A stretch of DNA of 64,000 bases, from positions 1 to 64,000 of the forward strand of contig JAZNZY010000001.1 in the NCBI GenBank assembly GCA_045595165.1, written 5' to 3'. The translations under genes were made by a program, and so were the position numbers. Every line of letters starts with the position of its first letter. The first letter of the stretch is position 1. The notes under the pieces are model-generated. The model searched no databases and had not been told where the DNA came from. It saw only the letters and a list, made by a program, of their open reading frames with translations. Positions 16,341 to 24,598 of this stretch are shown piece by piece. This DNA comes from SFLA01 sp045595165. GTDB taxonomy: Bacteria; Bacillota; Clostridia; Oscillospirales; CAG-382.

Positions 16341-17267
16341 ATGGAAAAAATTTACCATTCGGCAGATGCGCTGATCGGGCGCACACCGATACTTGAACTG
16401 AATAATATAAAAAAAGAATACGGGCTTGAGTGCCGTATTCTTGCAAAGCTTGAATCCTTTAACCCCGCAGGAAGCGCCAAGGACAGAGTGGCAAAATATA
16501 TTCTGGACGAGGGAGAAAAGCAAGGTATAATCAATAAAAACACGGTTATTATCGAGCCTACCTCGGGCAACACGGGTATTGGTCTTGCCGCACTTTGCGC
16601 GGTGAGGGGGTATAAATGTGTTATCGTTATGCCCGAAAATATGTCGGAAGAGCGGAAAATGCTTATATCCGCATACGGCGCATCCCTTGTGTTGACACCC
16701 AAAAGCGAGGGGATGGACGGCGCCATAAAAAAAGCAAACGAGCTTTTGCGGGAGATCAAAAACAGTATAATTGCCGGGCAGTTTACAAACCCCGCAAACC
16801 CCAAAGCCCATTACGAAACCACGGGCAGAGAAATATATGAAGATACCGACGGAAACGTGGATATATTTGTCTGCGGTGTGGGCACGGGCGGTACGATAAC
16901 CGGCACGGGCAAGTTTTTAAAAGAGAAAAAGGGCAATATAAAAATAGTGGCTGTTGAGCCAAGCAGATCCCCCGTCCTCTCGGGCGGAGAAAAGGGAAGC
17001 CACGGCTTGCAGGGGATCGGCGCAGGGTTTGTCCCCGCGGTGCTGGATACCTCCGTTTACGATACGGTGCAGACCGTAACCGAGGAGGAAGCCTTTGAAT
17101 GCGCACGAATGCTTGCAAAAACAGAAGGCATCTTAGCGGGAATTTCCTCGGGAGCAGCCCTCCACGCCGCGATATGCGAAGCAAAAAAGGAAGAAAATAT
17201 GGGAAAAACCATAGTCGTCCTCCTTCCCGACACGGGAGAAAGATACCTCACAGCAGGACTGTTTTAA
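16341..17267 (+). CDS. cysK: Cysteine synthase (O-acetylserine sulfhydrylase)
   Basis: This PLP enzyme makes L-cysteine from O-acetylserine and sulfide. It has 308 residues, the family norm. The PLP lysine is in NPAGSAKDRVA at about residue 46; EPTSGNTGIG binds the substrate carboxylate and GVGTGGTITG the PLP phosphate. No serine acetyltransferase (cysE) is nearby. The gene begins one base after the DUF4434 gene, with AGGAATA as a weak ribosome site, so translation is probably coupled. The repeat array at 17268 begins directly after the stop. Confidence 0.93.
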   Translation: MEKIYHSADALIGRTPILELNNIKKEYGLECRILAKLESFNPAGSAKDRVAKYILDEGEKQGIINKNTVIIEPTSGNTGIGLAALCAVRGYKCVIVMPENMSEERKMLISAYGASLVLTPKSEGMDGAIKKANELLREIKNSIIAGQFTNPANPKAHYETTGREIYEDTDGNVDIFVCGVGTGGTITGTGKFLKEKKGNIKIVAVEPSRSPVLSGGEKGSHGLQGIGAGFVPAVLDTSVYDTVQTVTEEEAFECARMLAKTEGILAGISSGAALHAAICEAKKEENMGKTIVVLLPDTGERYLTAGLF

Positions 17268-17352
17268 CGATGAACTATGAACTATGAACGATGAACTATG
17301 AACTATGAACTATGAACTATGGAAGTTTTTGGTCAGCAGACCAAAAACTACC
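17268..17352 (+). repeat. Heptad-arm hairpin element, one-armed copy 3
   Basis: Seven uninterrupted heptads (ATGAACT or ATGAACG) start at the base after the cysK stop, followed by a core GTTTTTGGTC-AGCA-GACCAAAAAC. The right arm is missing; the next repeat is the MITE-like element at 17392. Confidence 0.75.
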
Positions 17353-17391
17353 TATTAAGATCTTCACAGCAGCAAGATAGAAGAAGGTTTT

Positions 17392-17636
17392 AAGACCGGG
17401 GATTTGGATGCAGAATGAATTTTTACGAGCGATAGCTGTAGTATTCTACAGCGAGCGAAGTAAAAATTTATAGAAACGCGAATAAAAAGGAATTCCGTAG
17501 GCGATTTTCGTCTACGGAATTTTTACCTTATTTTGTAATTAAAGCGGCGGGGGCAAGCCACCCGCCCTACATTGGGGGATTTGCTGAACGGAACTATATA
17601 TTATTCGCGTTTCGGTCTGCGCCGAATCCACGTCTT
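17392..17636 (+). mobile_element. MITE-like element, copy 3
   Basis: The ends AAGACCGGGGATTTGGATGC and GCGCCGAATCCACGTCTT are imperfect inverted repeats. Inside: AGCTGTAG-TATT-CTACAGC stem, an extended stem GGAATTCCGTAGGCGA/TCGTCTACGGAATTTTTACC, and a GTAGGG-type palindrome at about 17546-17569. The last bases of the right end form the stop codon of the minus-strand gene at 17635. The 366-base gap 17268-17634 holds nothing else. Confidence 0.72.
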
Positions 17637-19914
17637 AAAACTGGTTCTTGCGCCAGCGGAGGACAAATACCGCAGCCCCGCCCACAACCGCCAGAGCGAT
17701 TATAACCAGCGCGATTATGAGTCCCACGTTAACGGAGGAGGGAGCCTCGAACACTACGGTGAAGGTGTGATCCTTATCCATGGTTACGGTGTAAACGCCG
17801 TCCTCGGCGATATCGATCTCCTCGCCGTCAAGAGTGATCTTTCCTACAACGTATCCCTCGTTGGGAGTTACGGTGATGGTCTTTGTTTCGCCCAAAGCGA
17901 CCTTGATGGTGCCGGAGGGGTCTACGGTACCGCATTCGGTGTTATAGGTTACGGTGAGAGTTGCCTTGTCCTCGGAAACCTCAACGAATACAAGGTCCTT
18001 CTGGTTGGAATAATTAACGGTTGCCCAGCCCTTTTCGTCCGCCGTAAGGGTATCGCCTATGGAATTGAGAGCGCCGGAAAGGAATTCAGCGGGAGAAAGG
18101 TCTGCGCCGGAGAATTCGTTGCCCAAGTATATCTCAAGCACGGTGCCTGCGGGGAGTGCGGGAGAAGTGCAATATACGGTTACGAAGGCGGTGGAAGGAT
18201 ATTCGGTGGAAACCGCATCCTGAATAGCAACGAAATTGGGGCTTCCGTTACGCATAAAATCAAAGGAAACCGTATCTCCCTCGGGGTTGAACGCACCGCC
18301 GCCGGGGATAACAAGGGAAAATTCGCTGTCGTTAATAAGAATCTTCTTTTCGGGATAATTGGAAGCGGCGCGCTGGAAAATCTCGGTAGAAACGTTGGAT
18401 TTTTCGGTAACGTCGATAACGATGGTTTCTGCGGTCCAATCAATATCCTCAACGGTGATAGGCGCATCGTTTACGGTAGCCTTCTTGAAGGTTGCGCTTA
18501 TAACCATATTGGCAGATACGTTCTTAATGGTGTATTTACCGCCGGTGAGGGTTACGTCCTCGCCGTCAACGGTTACGGAATATATTTCGTATCCTTCGTT
18601 GGCGGTGATGGTGAAGGTAATATCTCCGCCCTCTTCGATCTCGTTTGCGCCTGCGGGAGTGATAGTGCCGCCGCCGGAAACGAACGCGGTTACGGTATAG
18701 AATACCTCTTCGTTTTCCTCGGTGGAACGGAAGGTTGCGGAAACGGTTGCCGCAGTATCGGTACATTCTATGGTATATTCGTTATCCTCGTTAAGCTTTA
18801 CGGTCTTGCCGCTTACCTTAACGGTGTTGAGCTCGTAATTAACGTGGGGCTCGAAAACGAGAGTGATGCTTTCACCAACGGGAACGTATATGTACTTTTT
18901 GCTCTCGATCTCGTACAGCTCGTCCTTTACGGTGATAGAGCCGCCGTTGCCGACAGAAAGGGTGATCTTGCAGTAATCAACCTTTTCCTTGAAGGTTACG
19001 GAAACGGTAATATCTCCCTCGGGAGTGAAGGTGTACTGGTTGTCTTCGATCTCTACGGCTTCTTCGTTTACAAGCACTTCGTCAACCTCATAGCCTTCAT
19101 CGGGAACGAAGGTGAGGGTGGAATTTATGCCCTGAGGAACAACGGTTTCGCCGGAAACGGAAACGCCGTTAAGCAAAACGGAGCCGTTCTCGCCAACGGT
19201 AACGGTTGCGCCGTAGGTTTCCAATGCCTCAACAACTACGAGATAACCGGTGTTCTCAACCAGCTTATCCTCGTGAGGATTGTCGATATCCATATATCTG
19301 GTGCCGGTGAAATATCTGGTCTGCTTGATAGCATAACCGGGCTTTGCGAAAAATTCGATAGTGAAATCGGTATTTTCCTCAAGACGTGCATTTCCGTTAT
19401 AGGATTCGCCGTTAACCTTGAAGTACGCGCCGTCAACGGGAGCGCCGTCGGTATCCACGCACTCAACGGTGATGGTGTAGGTGGTAACCTGTCTGAACGT
19501 AATTGCAACTTCGTGGTTTGCGGTTACGGTGAAGGTATATGCGCCGTCCTTTGCTTCAACAGCGGTGCCGTCCACGGTAACGGTATCTACCAGATATCCG
19601 TCATTGGAAGTAACGGTAAGAACGGCGGTATCGCCGGTAACGTAATAATATTCGTTCTTGGAGGGACGGCTTCCCTCGGTGCTTTCAAGAGTATAATCTC
19701 CTCCCGTGCCGCAGGAAACGGTAACGGTGAGATCCTCTTTGACCGCGGGCTCGCTTACCTCGGGGATGCTCTCCTCGGGGATGCTCTCCTCGGTTTTGGA
19801 AGTATCCTCGATCACTTCGCTTACGTCGCTGGTTTCAGCAAACGCGGCGAAGGGCACGAGCATAAGAGCTATGATTGCCGCCAGTAAAAAGGCGGTAAGT
19901 TTACGTGAAAACAT
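17635..19914 (-). CDS. InlB-type repeat surface protein with membrane anchor
   Basis: The 759-residue product has a signal peptide (about 1-26, ending AFA-ET), an acidic Ser/Glu spacer, then six or more divergent InlB-type beta-grasp repeats, each about 75-80 residues with a GYEVxxVxVxGxxV core and an ITATFK-like end (for example NEGYEIYSVTVDGEDVTLTG). The final segment is a transmembrane anchor (VGLIIALVIIALAVVGGAAV) with a basic RWRKNQF tail. It is probably a cell-surface adhesin or structural protein. CTGAAGGAGAG precedes the ATG and a promoter lies at 20006-20034. Its stop codon is made by the end of a repeat element, so the natural C-terminus may have been altered slightly. Confidence 0.82.
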   Translation of the reverse strand: MFSRKLTAFLLAAIIALMLVPFAAFAETSDVSEVIEDTSKTEESIPEESIPEVSEPAVKEDLTVTVSCGTGGDYTLESTEGSRPSKNEYYYVTGDTAVLTVTSNDGYLVDTVTVDGTAVEAKDGAYTFTVTANHEVAITFRQVTTYTITVECVDTDGAPVDGAYFKVNGESYNGNARLEENTDFTIEFFAKPGYAIKQTRYFTGTRYMDIDNPHEDKLVENTGYLVVVEALETYGATVTVGENGSVLLNGVSVSGETVVPQGINSTLTFVPDEGYEVDEVLVNEEAVEIEDNQYTFTPEGDITVSVTFKEKVDYCKITLSVGNGGSITVKDELYEIESKKYIYVPVGESITLVFEPHVNYELNTVKVSGKTVKLNEDNEYTIECTDTAATVSATFRSTEENEEVFYTVTAFVSGGGTITPAGANEIEEGGDITFTITANEGYEIYSVTVDGEDVTLTGGKYTIKNVSANMVISATFKKATVNDAPITVEDIDWTAETIVIDVTEKSNVSTEIFQRAASNYPEKKILINDSEFSLVIPGGGAFNPEGDTVSFDFMRNGSPNFVAIQDAVSTEYPSTAFVTVYCTSPALPAGTVLEIYLGNEFSGADLSPAEFLSGALNSIGDTLTADEKGWATVNYSNQKDLVFVEVSEDKATLTVTYNTECGTVDPSGTIKVALGETKTITVTPNEGYVVGKITLDGEEIDIAEDGVYTVTMDKDHTFTVVFEAPSSVNVGLIIALVIIALAVVGGAAVFVLRWRKNQF

Positions 19915-19954
19915 AAATTTTCTCTCCTTCAGACAAGTGGTTTTGTATCAACGC

Positions 19955-19983
19955 TTGACTTTAACGTTTTGTTTTGTTATACT
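19955..19983 (+). promoter_or_regulatory. Promoter of proS
   Basis: TTGACT, 17-base spacer, TATACT. It lies within the 5' leader of the divergent surface protein gene. Confidence 0.6.
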
Positions 19984-20005
19984 TGATTTCAAAGTAGTAC
20001 CTTGT

Positions 20006-20034
20006 ATTATATAATATAAGTATGAACATTTCAA
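20006..20034 (-). promoter_or_regulatory. Promoter of the InlB-type surface protein
   Basis: On the minus strand TTGAAA, 17 bases, TATAAT. It overlaps the transcribed region of the proS promoter, so the two may interfere. Confidence 0.65.
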
Positions 20035-20089
20035 GTACTAAATTCTAAATTGTAATAAACATCTCTGCAAAGGAGTTAAAAAATAGGCT

Positions 20090-21787
20090 ATGAAAGTTTC
20101 GGTTTTATTGGGCGAAAGATACAAAAACGCCCCTGCGGATTGTATTGTTGAGAGTCAGGCTCTTATGGTTCGCGGCGGATATATTAAACAGGTTGGAAGC
20201 GGTATATATTCCCTTTTTACCCCCGCACAGCGTATAATGAACAAAATAGAAAACATAATCCGCGAGGAGATGGACGCGATCGACGGTCAGGAGGTACTCT
20301 TCCCCGTGGTAATGCCCGCATCCCTCTGGAAGGAATCCGGCAGATTTGAGAGCATCGGTTCCGAGCTGCTCCGCTTCAAGGACAGAGGAAACAACGATAT
20401 GGTTTTGGGTATGACTCACGAGGAGGCGGCTGTTCAGCTTGCCCGCGATACCGCCCAGACCTACACAAAATATCCCTTTATGATATACCAGATACAGACA
20501 AAGTTCCGTGATGAGCCCCGCGCAAGAGGCGGTCTTATCCGTGTGCGTGAGTTCACTATGAAGGACGCATACTCCTTCCACAGAACTCAGGAGGATCTGG
20601 AGCAGTACTACGAAAGATGCTACAAGGCGTACGAGCGCATTTTTGCCCGCTGCGGTCTTAAAAACGTCGTTGCCGTTAAGTCCGATTCGGGTATGATGGG
20701 CGGTAAGGTAAGCCACGAGTTTATGCTGCTTACCGATATCGGCGAGGACACGCTGGTTATATGCGACGATTGCGATTACCGTTCCAATATGGAAGCGGCG
20801 GACAGCATTATCGTTAACGATGAAAAGTACCCCGTTGAACCCCTTTCCGAAATTTACACCCCCGGTGTAAAGACGATTGACCAGCTTTGCGGCAAGGTGG
20901 GCAGAAAATCCAAGTATTTCTGCAAGGCGGTAGTCTACCGTGTTAACGAGGACGACAGCCACGTGGTAGTATTTATACGCGGCGACCTTGAGGTTAACGA
21001 AACCAAGCTCCGCAATTATCTGGGCAAGGAAATTCACCCCGCCGCAGATATTGACGAAAGTCTGCTTACCGCGGGCTTTATCGGTCCCGTAGGCATAAGC
21101 AAGGATGTTAAGGTGGTTTACGATGAATCCCTGAAGGGCGCACACAATCTGGTTTGCGGCGCAAACAAGGTTGATTACCACCTCACCGGTCTTGACCTTG
21201 AGAGAGATGTGGAGGGGGTTACCTACGTTTCCGTGGCAAAGGCGGTTTCCGGCGGTATATGCCCCGTTTGCGGCAGAAGAAGCTTGAAGATAAAAAAAGG
21301 CGTTGAGATCGGCAATATATTCCAGCTGGGCACCAAGTATTCCCAGGTTATGGGATTACGTTATACCGATGAAAACGGCGAACTGCAGACACCTATTATG
21401 GGCTGTTACGGTATCGGCGTAGGCAGACTGTGCGCTTGCATTTGTCAGGAAAGCAGAGATAATTACGGTCCTATCTGGCCCAAGTCCGTTGCGCCCTGGC
21501 AGGTAGAGGTTTGCGCTTTGCGTGCAGATGAGCCCGCAGTAAAGGAATGTGCGGAAAAGCTGGTAAAAGACCTTGAGGATATGGGAGTTCAGGTATTGTA
21601 CGATGACAGACCCGTTTCCGCAGGCTTTATGTTCTCGGATGCAGACTTGTTCGGCGTGCCCGTAAGAGCAATAGTAAGCCCCAAGAATATAGATAACGGC
21701 GAGATCGAGATCGCCACCCGCGATAAGAGCGTTAAGGTGAACGTGCCTATGGGCGAGGCATTGGCGAAGATTAAGGAATTATTGTAA
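20090..21787 (+). CDS. proS: Prolyl-tRNA synthetase (bacterial type)
   Basis: This class II synthetase charges tRNA-Pro. The 565-residue length fits the bacterial form with the inserted editing domain. Motif 1 and 2 regions (VLFPVVMPASLWKESGRF, GMTHEEA, FRDEPRARGGLIRVREFTMKDAYSFH) are intact, the editing domain lies at about 225-400, and motif 3 is in GCYGIGVGRL. The C-terminal anticodon-binding domain contains YDDRPVSAGFMFSDADLFGVP. AAAGGAG is 12 bases before the ATG. No T-box leader is apparent in the 100-base leader. Confidence 0.96.
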   Translation: MKVSVLLGERYKNAPADCIVESQALMVRGGYIKQVGSGIYSLFTPAQRIMNKIENIIREEMDAIDGQEVLFPVVMPASLWKESGRFESIGSELLRFKDRGNNDMVLGMTHEEAAVQLARDTAQTYTKYPFMIYQIQTKFRDEPRARGGLIRVREFTMKDAYSFHRTQEDLEQYYERCYKAYERIFARCGLKNVVAVKSDSGMMGGKVSHEFMLLTDIGEDTLVICDDCDYRSNMEAADSIIVNDEKYPVEPLSEIYTPGVKTIDQLCGKVGRKSKYFCKAVVYRVNEDDSHVVVFIRGDLEVNETKLRNYLGKEIHPAADIDESLLTAGFIGPVGISKDVKVVYDESLKGAHNLVCGANKVDYHLTGLDLERDVEGVTYVSVAKAVSGGICPVCGRRSLKIKKGVEIGNIFQLGTKYSQVMGLRYTDENGELQTPIMGCYGIGVGRLCACICQESRDNYGPIWPKSVAPWQVEVCALRADEPAVKECAEKLVKDLEDMGVQVLYDDRPVSAGFMFSDADLFGVPVRAIVSPKNIDNGEIEIATRDKSVKVNVPMGEALAKIKELL

Positions 21788-21796
21788 GACTCTTAA

Positions 21797-21922
21797 AATG
21801 AGAAATGATGAATGATGAATGAGAAATGATGGTTGCTTTTTGCACTGTTGTGCAAAAAGCTTCCGTAATTCCTCATTTAGCTCTTGCTTGCAAGAGCGTC
21901 GCATTCCTCATTCCTCATTCAT
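21797..21922. repeat. Heptad-arm hairpin element, copy 4
   Basis: Left arm of ATGAGAA/ATGATGA heptads, core GCTTTTTGCAC-TGTT-GTGCAAAAAGC, side hairpin GCTCTTGC-TT-GCAAGAGC, right arm CATTCCTCATTCCTCATTCA. Confidence 0.75.
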
Positions 21923-21961
21923 ATATCTCGTTTCATATTTTTTCAGAAAGGATATATCATT

Positions 21962-22753
21962 ATGAGCAGACTATTGGGTTCTCACGCTGACATCGATGAG
22001 CTTGACAGACCGGATCTTAACAAATGTCCGGATTGCAAGTGCTTTTTCGCTTCCGAAAAATGTCCTCTTTGCGGCAAGGTATGCCCCGAGGAAATGCGGG
22101 CAGGCAACCGAAAAGCGGAAAAAAAGCGCCGCAAGCGCGGCGGCGGAAACGGCAGAGTAACCTTTGTGGAATGGTACCACTCATGGTGGTTTATTCTCAT
22201 AATGATGTTTACCTTTACCGTTGTGGGAATAATACTCCTTGCCACCAGCCCCAGAGCGAAATGGAAAAAGATACTGTTCGGCTCTCTTGCGGCGGTGTAT
22301 ATGGTTATGCCTTACGCTTCCTTTGTTTACCCCGGCGGAATTCCCGCCATGGTTTACGAGATAAAAAGCGTATTTGATAAACCCGTAAACACCTCCCTTT
22401 CCAAGGAAGAGTATGAGGCGAAATGCGAATACGTCACGGCAGAGGATTTTTACCGTAATCCCCAAAAATATGAGGACAAATATCTCCGCCTTGAACTGAC
22501 GGTGGTTAAAAAAGTCTGGGTTTATGAGGATTATTACGCTTCCGATGAGGATTATTACCTGTGCGGATCCGAAGACGGCAGGTTTACTGTTCTGGTAAGA
22601 GGCTGTTTCGTTTCGGGGGAAGAATACCTGGTTGAGGGCGATGTTATTTCCGTCTACGGCGAGGGCGCGGGTAAAAAGACCGCATACGATTCCGAAGGAA
22701 ATGAAGCGGAAGCGCCGTGCTTGAACGGAGCGTACTTATATTTTACAGATTAA
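21962..22753 (+). CDS. Zinc-ribbon membrane protein with OB-fold-like C-terminus
   Basis: This 263-residue protein has two CPxC pairs (CPDC at about 21-24, CPLC at about 34-37) that form a zinc ribbon, a basic stretch (KAEKKRRKRGGG), two transmembrane helices (about 76-95 and 103-125), and an extracytoplasmic domain of about 130 residues. The domain (EDFYRNPQKYEDKYLRLELT, GRFTVLVRG, VEGDVISVYGEG) looks like the tRNA_anti-like/OB-fold module seen in many Firmicute membrane proteins. Function is unknown. The ATG at 21962 is preceded by GAAAGGA; a longer reading frame starting at 21884 would run through the repeat element and was rejected. Confidence 0.75.
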   Translation: MSRLLGSHADIDELDRPDLNKCPDCKCFFASEKCPLCGKVCPEEMRAGNRKAEKKRRKRGGGNGRVTFVEWYHSWWFILIMMFTFTVVGIILLATSPRAKWKKILFGSLAAVYMVMPYASFVYPGGIPAMVYEIKSVFDKPVNTSLSKEEYEAKCEYVTAEDFYRNPQKYEDKYLRLELTVVKKVWVYEDYYASDEDYYLCGSEDGRFTVLVRGCFVSGEEYLVEGDVISVYGEGAGKKTAYDSEGNEAEAPCLNGAYLYFTD

Positions 22754-22761
22754 CTATAATT

Positions 22762-22791
22762 AAAAGAGCAGACGGTGTCTGCTCTTTTTTT
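22762..22791 (+). terminator. Terminator of the zinc-ribbon gene
   Basis: AGAGCAGAC-GGT-GTCTGCTCT followed by seven T; a heptad repeat begins in the T run. Confidence 0.88.
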
Positions 22792-22918
22792 AATGAGGAA
22801 TGAGAAATGAGAAATGAGAAATGATGGAAACCTTTTTTCGCGTTTTGCGCGAAAAAAGCTACCGAAATTCCTCATTTAGCGATGCTTTGCATCGCGTCGC
22901 ATTCCTCATTCATCATTT
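22792..22918. repeat. Heptad-arm hairpin element, copy 5
   Basis: Left arm AATGAGGAATGAGAAATGAG.., core CCTTTTTTCGCG-TTTT-GCGCGAAAAAAGC, side hairpin GCGATGC-TTT-GCATCGC, right arm CATTCCTCATTCATCAT. The right arm ends inside the stop codon (22913-22915) of the next gene. Confidence 0.75.
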
Positions 22919-24436
22919 AAATCCGTTGCTTTTTGCATATTCTGCCAGCAGATCTCTTGCAAACACCTCTGCTTCTATTCTGTCGATCTCCGTGAGATTA
23001 TTGGGGGCGTAAGAGGATGTATAGGAATCCACGATGATGTAATATGTTTCGTTTAAATCTATATTTTTCCTTACGCTTTCGCCGTATTCGCCGCAAAAGA
23101 TAAAATAGTTATCGTTGCCCGTTTCAAAGAATTTATTAAGAAGATCCCTGCCCGATACGGCGCATAAGGTAAGGTAATTATCAAAGGGGAAAAGGGACTG
23201 AAGCGAAGCATAGGTTACATCTCCCTTTGCCAGATACCCCGGACTGCGCACGTTTAAAAAACCCCCGCCCAGGACTATATCGTATTCACTTCCCCATTCT
23301 TCCACACCCTTTTGGTAATATAACTGTGCCGCGAGAGCGCGAAGAAAGTTTCTGTTTCTGTCTGCGGAGTTATAGCCCAGAATATCGTCGGCAAAGCCGA
23401 TATCCGATTCGTATTTTTCAAGCAGCTGTTCCACTATGGGATCATCCGGCATAGCGGAATAGGAATCCGCGGAGATAAGGTCCGCTTTGCTTACCTTAAT
23501 ATTTCCGTTGGCGGTGTTTAACATTATCTCCCCGTGGGAAATACCCTGCTTGTTGTCGCCTCCGTTTTGCAAATGGTACACGCCGTAATCATCGGTAATG
23601 CGGTAATACTGGTGGGAGTGTCCCTCGAAAACTATATCCACGTATCCGTCGGAAAGAGAAACGTCGTAATAGGAAGAAAGCCGTCCCGCAGAAGCGTACT
23701 GCAGGGATTTTGAGCTTTGGTCGTACCCATCGTGAAGCAGGTATACGATAATATCCGCGCCCATTTCCCGCAAGCGGTCGGATTCCGCCTTGACCAAAGC
23801 GGTGAGCGGCGCGCCCGTAATAAAATACACGTCCTCCACCTGCTCGGGAGCGATGGAAGAATAGCAATCCCCCATTGCGCCGATAAAGCCGATCTGATAT
23901 TTGCCCTTGTCCACAAGCACCGAGGGTTGGCAGTAATCCACGGGGGTATCGGTTTCCCGATCATATATATTTATGGCGAGGAAAGGAAAGGACGCATTTT
24001 TATCGTTTTGGATAATGGGCTCTTCGCCCCAATCGTATTCGTGGTTGCCCAAGGTCATACACACAAAGCCCGTTTCGTTCATCCAATCGGTAATAATCGC
24101 TCCGTCGGTAAGGTTGGATTCCGCGCTTCCCTGCCACATATCCCCTGCGGAGATAACGAAGGTATTGGGGTTTTCTATGCGGGCGAATTTTAAAAAGGTG
24201 GTAAGCTCGTCCACGCCGATATGGTTGCTTCCGTCCGCCAGCTTGCCGTGGAGATCGTTTACCGAATATATATCCACCTCCACCATTACGCTTACGGAAC
24301 AGATATCGCAGATGCCGTCATCGTTTGTATCTGCGCAGCTGCCGCAGGAAGGATCGAAGGATACATCCCCCGAAGGAACAGAGCAGGAAGACAGTATAAA
24401 TATTAAAATAAGTACAAAAGCAATATATTTTTTCAT
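22913..24436 (-). CDS. 5'-nucleotidase/metallophosphoesterase lipoprotein
   Basis: This 507-residue protein has a lipoprotein signal (VLILIFILSS-C, cysteine at about 18), a short Cys-rich stretch (CGSCADTNDDGICDIC) and then the UshA-like architecture. The metal-binding motifs are VNDLHG, SAGDMWQGS, GNHEYDWG, LLHDG and GHSHQYY at about residues 58-280. The C-terminal 5_nucleotid_C domain includes LGGGFLNVRSPG and DNYLTLCAVSG. It should hydrolyse nucleotides or related phosphoesters at the cell surface to salvage nucleoside and phosphate. A promoter lies at 24470-24498. Its stop codon is overlapped by the repeat at 22792-22918. Confidence 0.9.
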   Translation of the reverse strand: MKKYIAFVLILIFILSSCSVPSGDVSFDPSCGSCADTNDDGICDICSVSVMVEVDIYSVNDLHGKLADGSNHIGVDELTTFLKFARIENPNTFVISAGDMWQGSAESNLTDGAIITDWMNETGFVCMTLGNHEYDWGEEPIIQNDKNASFPFLAINIYDRETDTPVDYCQPSVLVDKGKYQIGFIGAMGDCYSSIAPEQVEDVYFITGAPLTALVKAESDRLREMGADIIVYLLHDGYDQSSKSLQYASAGRLSSYYDVSLSDGYVDIVFEGHSHQYYRITDDYGVYHLQNGGDNKQGISHGEIMLNTANGNIKVSKADLISADSYSAMPDDPIVEQLLEKYESDIGFADDILGYNSADRNRNFLRALAAQLYYQKGVEEWGSEYDIVLGGGFLNVRSPGYLAKGDVTYASLQSLFPFDNYLTLCAVSGRDLLNKFFETGNDNYFIFCGEYGESVRKNIDLNETYYIIVDSYTSSYAPNNLTEIDRIEAEVFARDLLAEYAKSNGFK

Positions 24437-24469
24437 AAAAACCGCCCGGACAACACATACTTCCTATTA

Positions 24470-24498
24470 ATTTTACTACACAAACCCTTTTAAAGCAA
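24470..24498 (-). promoter_or_regulatory. Promoter of the 5'-nucleotidase lipoprotein
   Basis: On the minus strand TTGCTT, 17 bases, TAAAAT. Confidence 0.65.
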
Positions 24499-24535
24499 TA
24501 CAAAAAAAGCAAAAGCGTATGATTTTCTCGTATCA

Positions 24536-24564
24536 TTGACAAACCGCGGGTTTTATTGTAATAT
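24536..24564 (+). promoter_or_regulatory. Promoter of the SGNH hydrolase gene
   Basis: TTGACA, 17-base spacer, TAATAT, 35 bases before the ATG. Confidence 0.7.
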
Positions 24565-24598
24565 AAAATATGTAAGAAAACGCAAGGAGAAATATAAA

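Noticed and set aside
17268..17330. Tandem ATGAACT heptads as a small coding repeat or CRISPR
   Set aside because: They lie after the cysK stop, form the arm of a hairpin element found at many sites, and have no ribosome site or spacers.
17572..19887. 771-codon open frame on the plus strand opposite the InlB-type protein
   Set aside because: It is the antisense shadow of a repeat-rich gene with a signal peptide, ribosome site and promoter. Its own translation is Gly/Tyr/Val-rich low complexity with no recognisable domain.
19914..20089. T-box or other riboswitch before proS
   Set aside because: No T-box consensus (AGGGTGGNACCGCG) or specifier loop in the short leader.
20105..21181. 358-codon minus-strand frame within proS
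   Set aside because: Shadow of proS; no motifs and no start signals.
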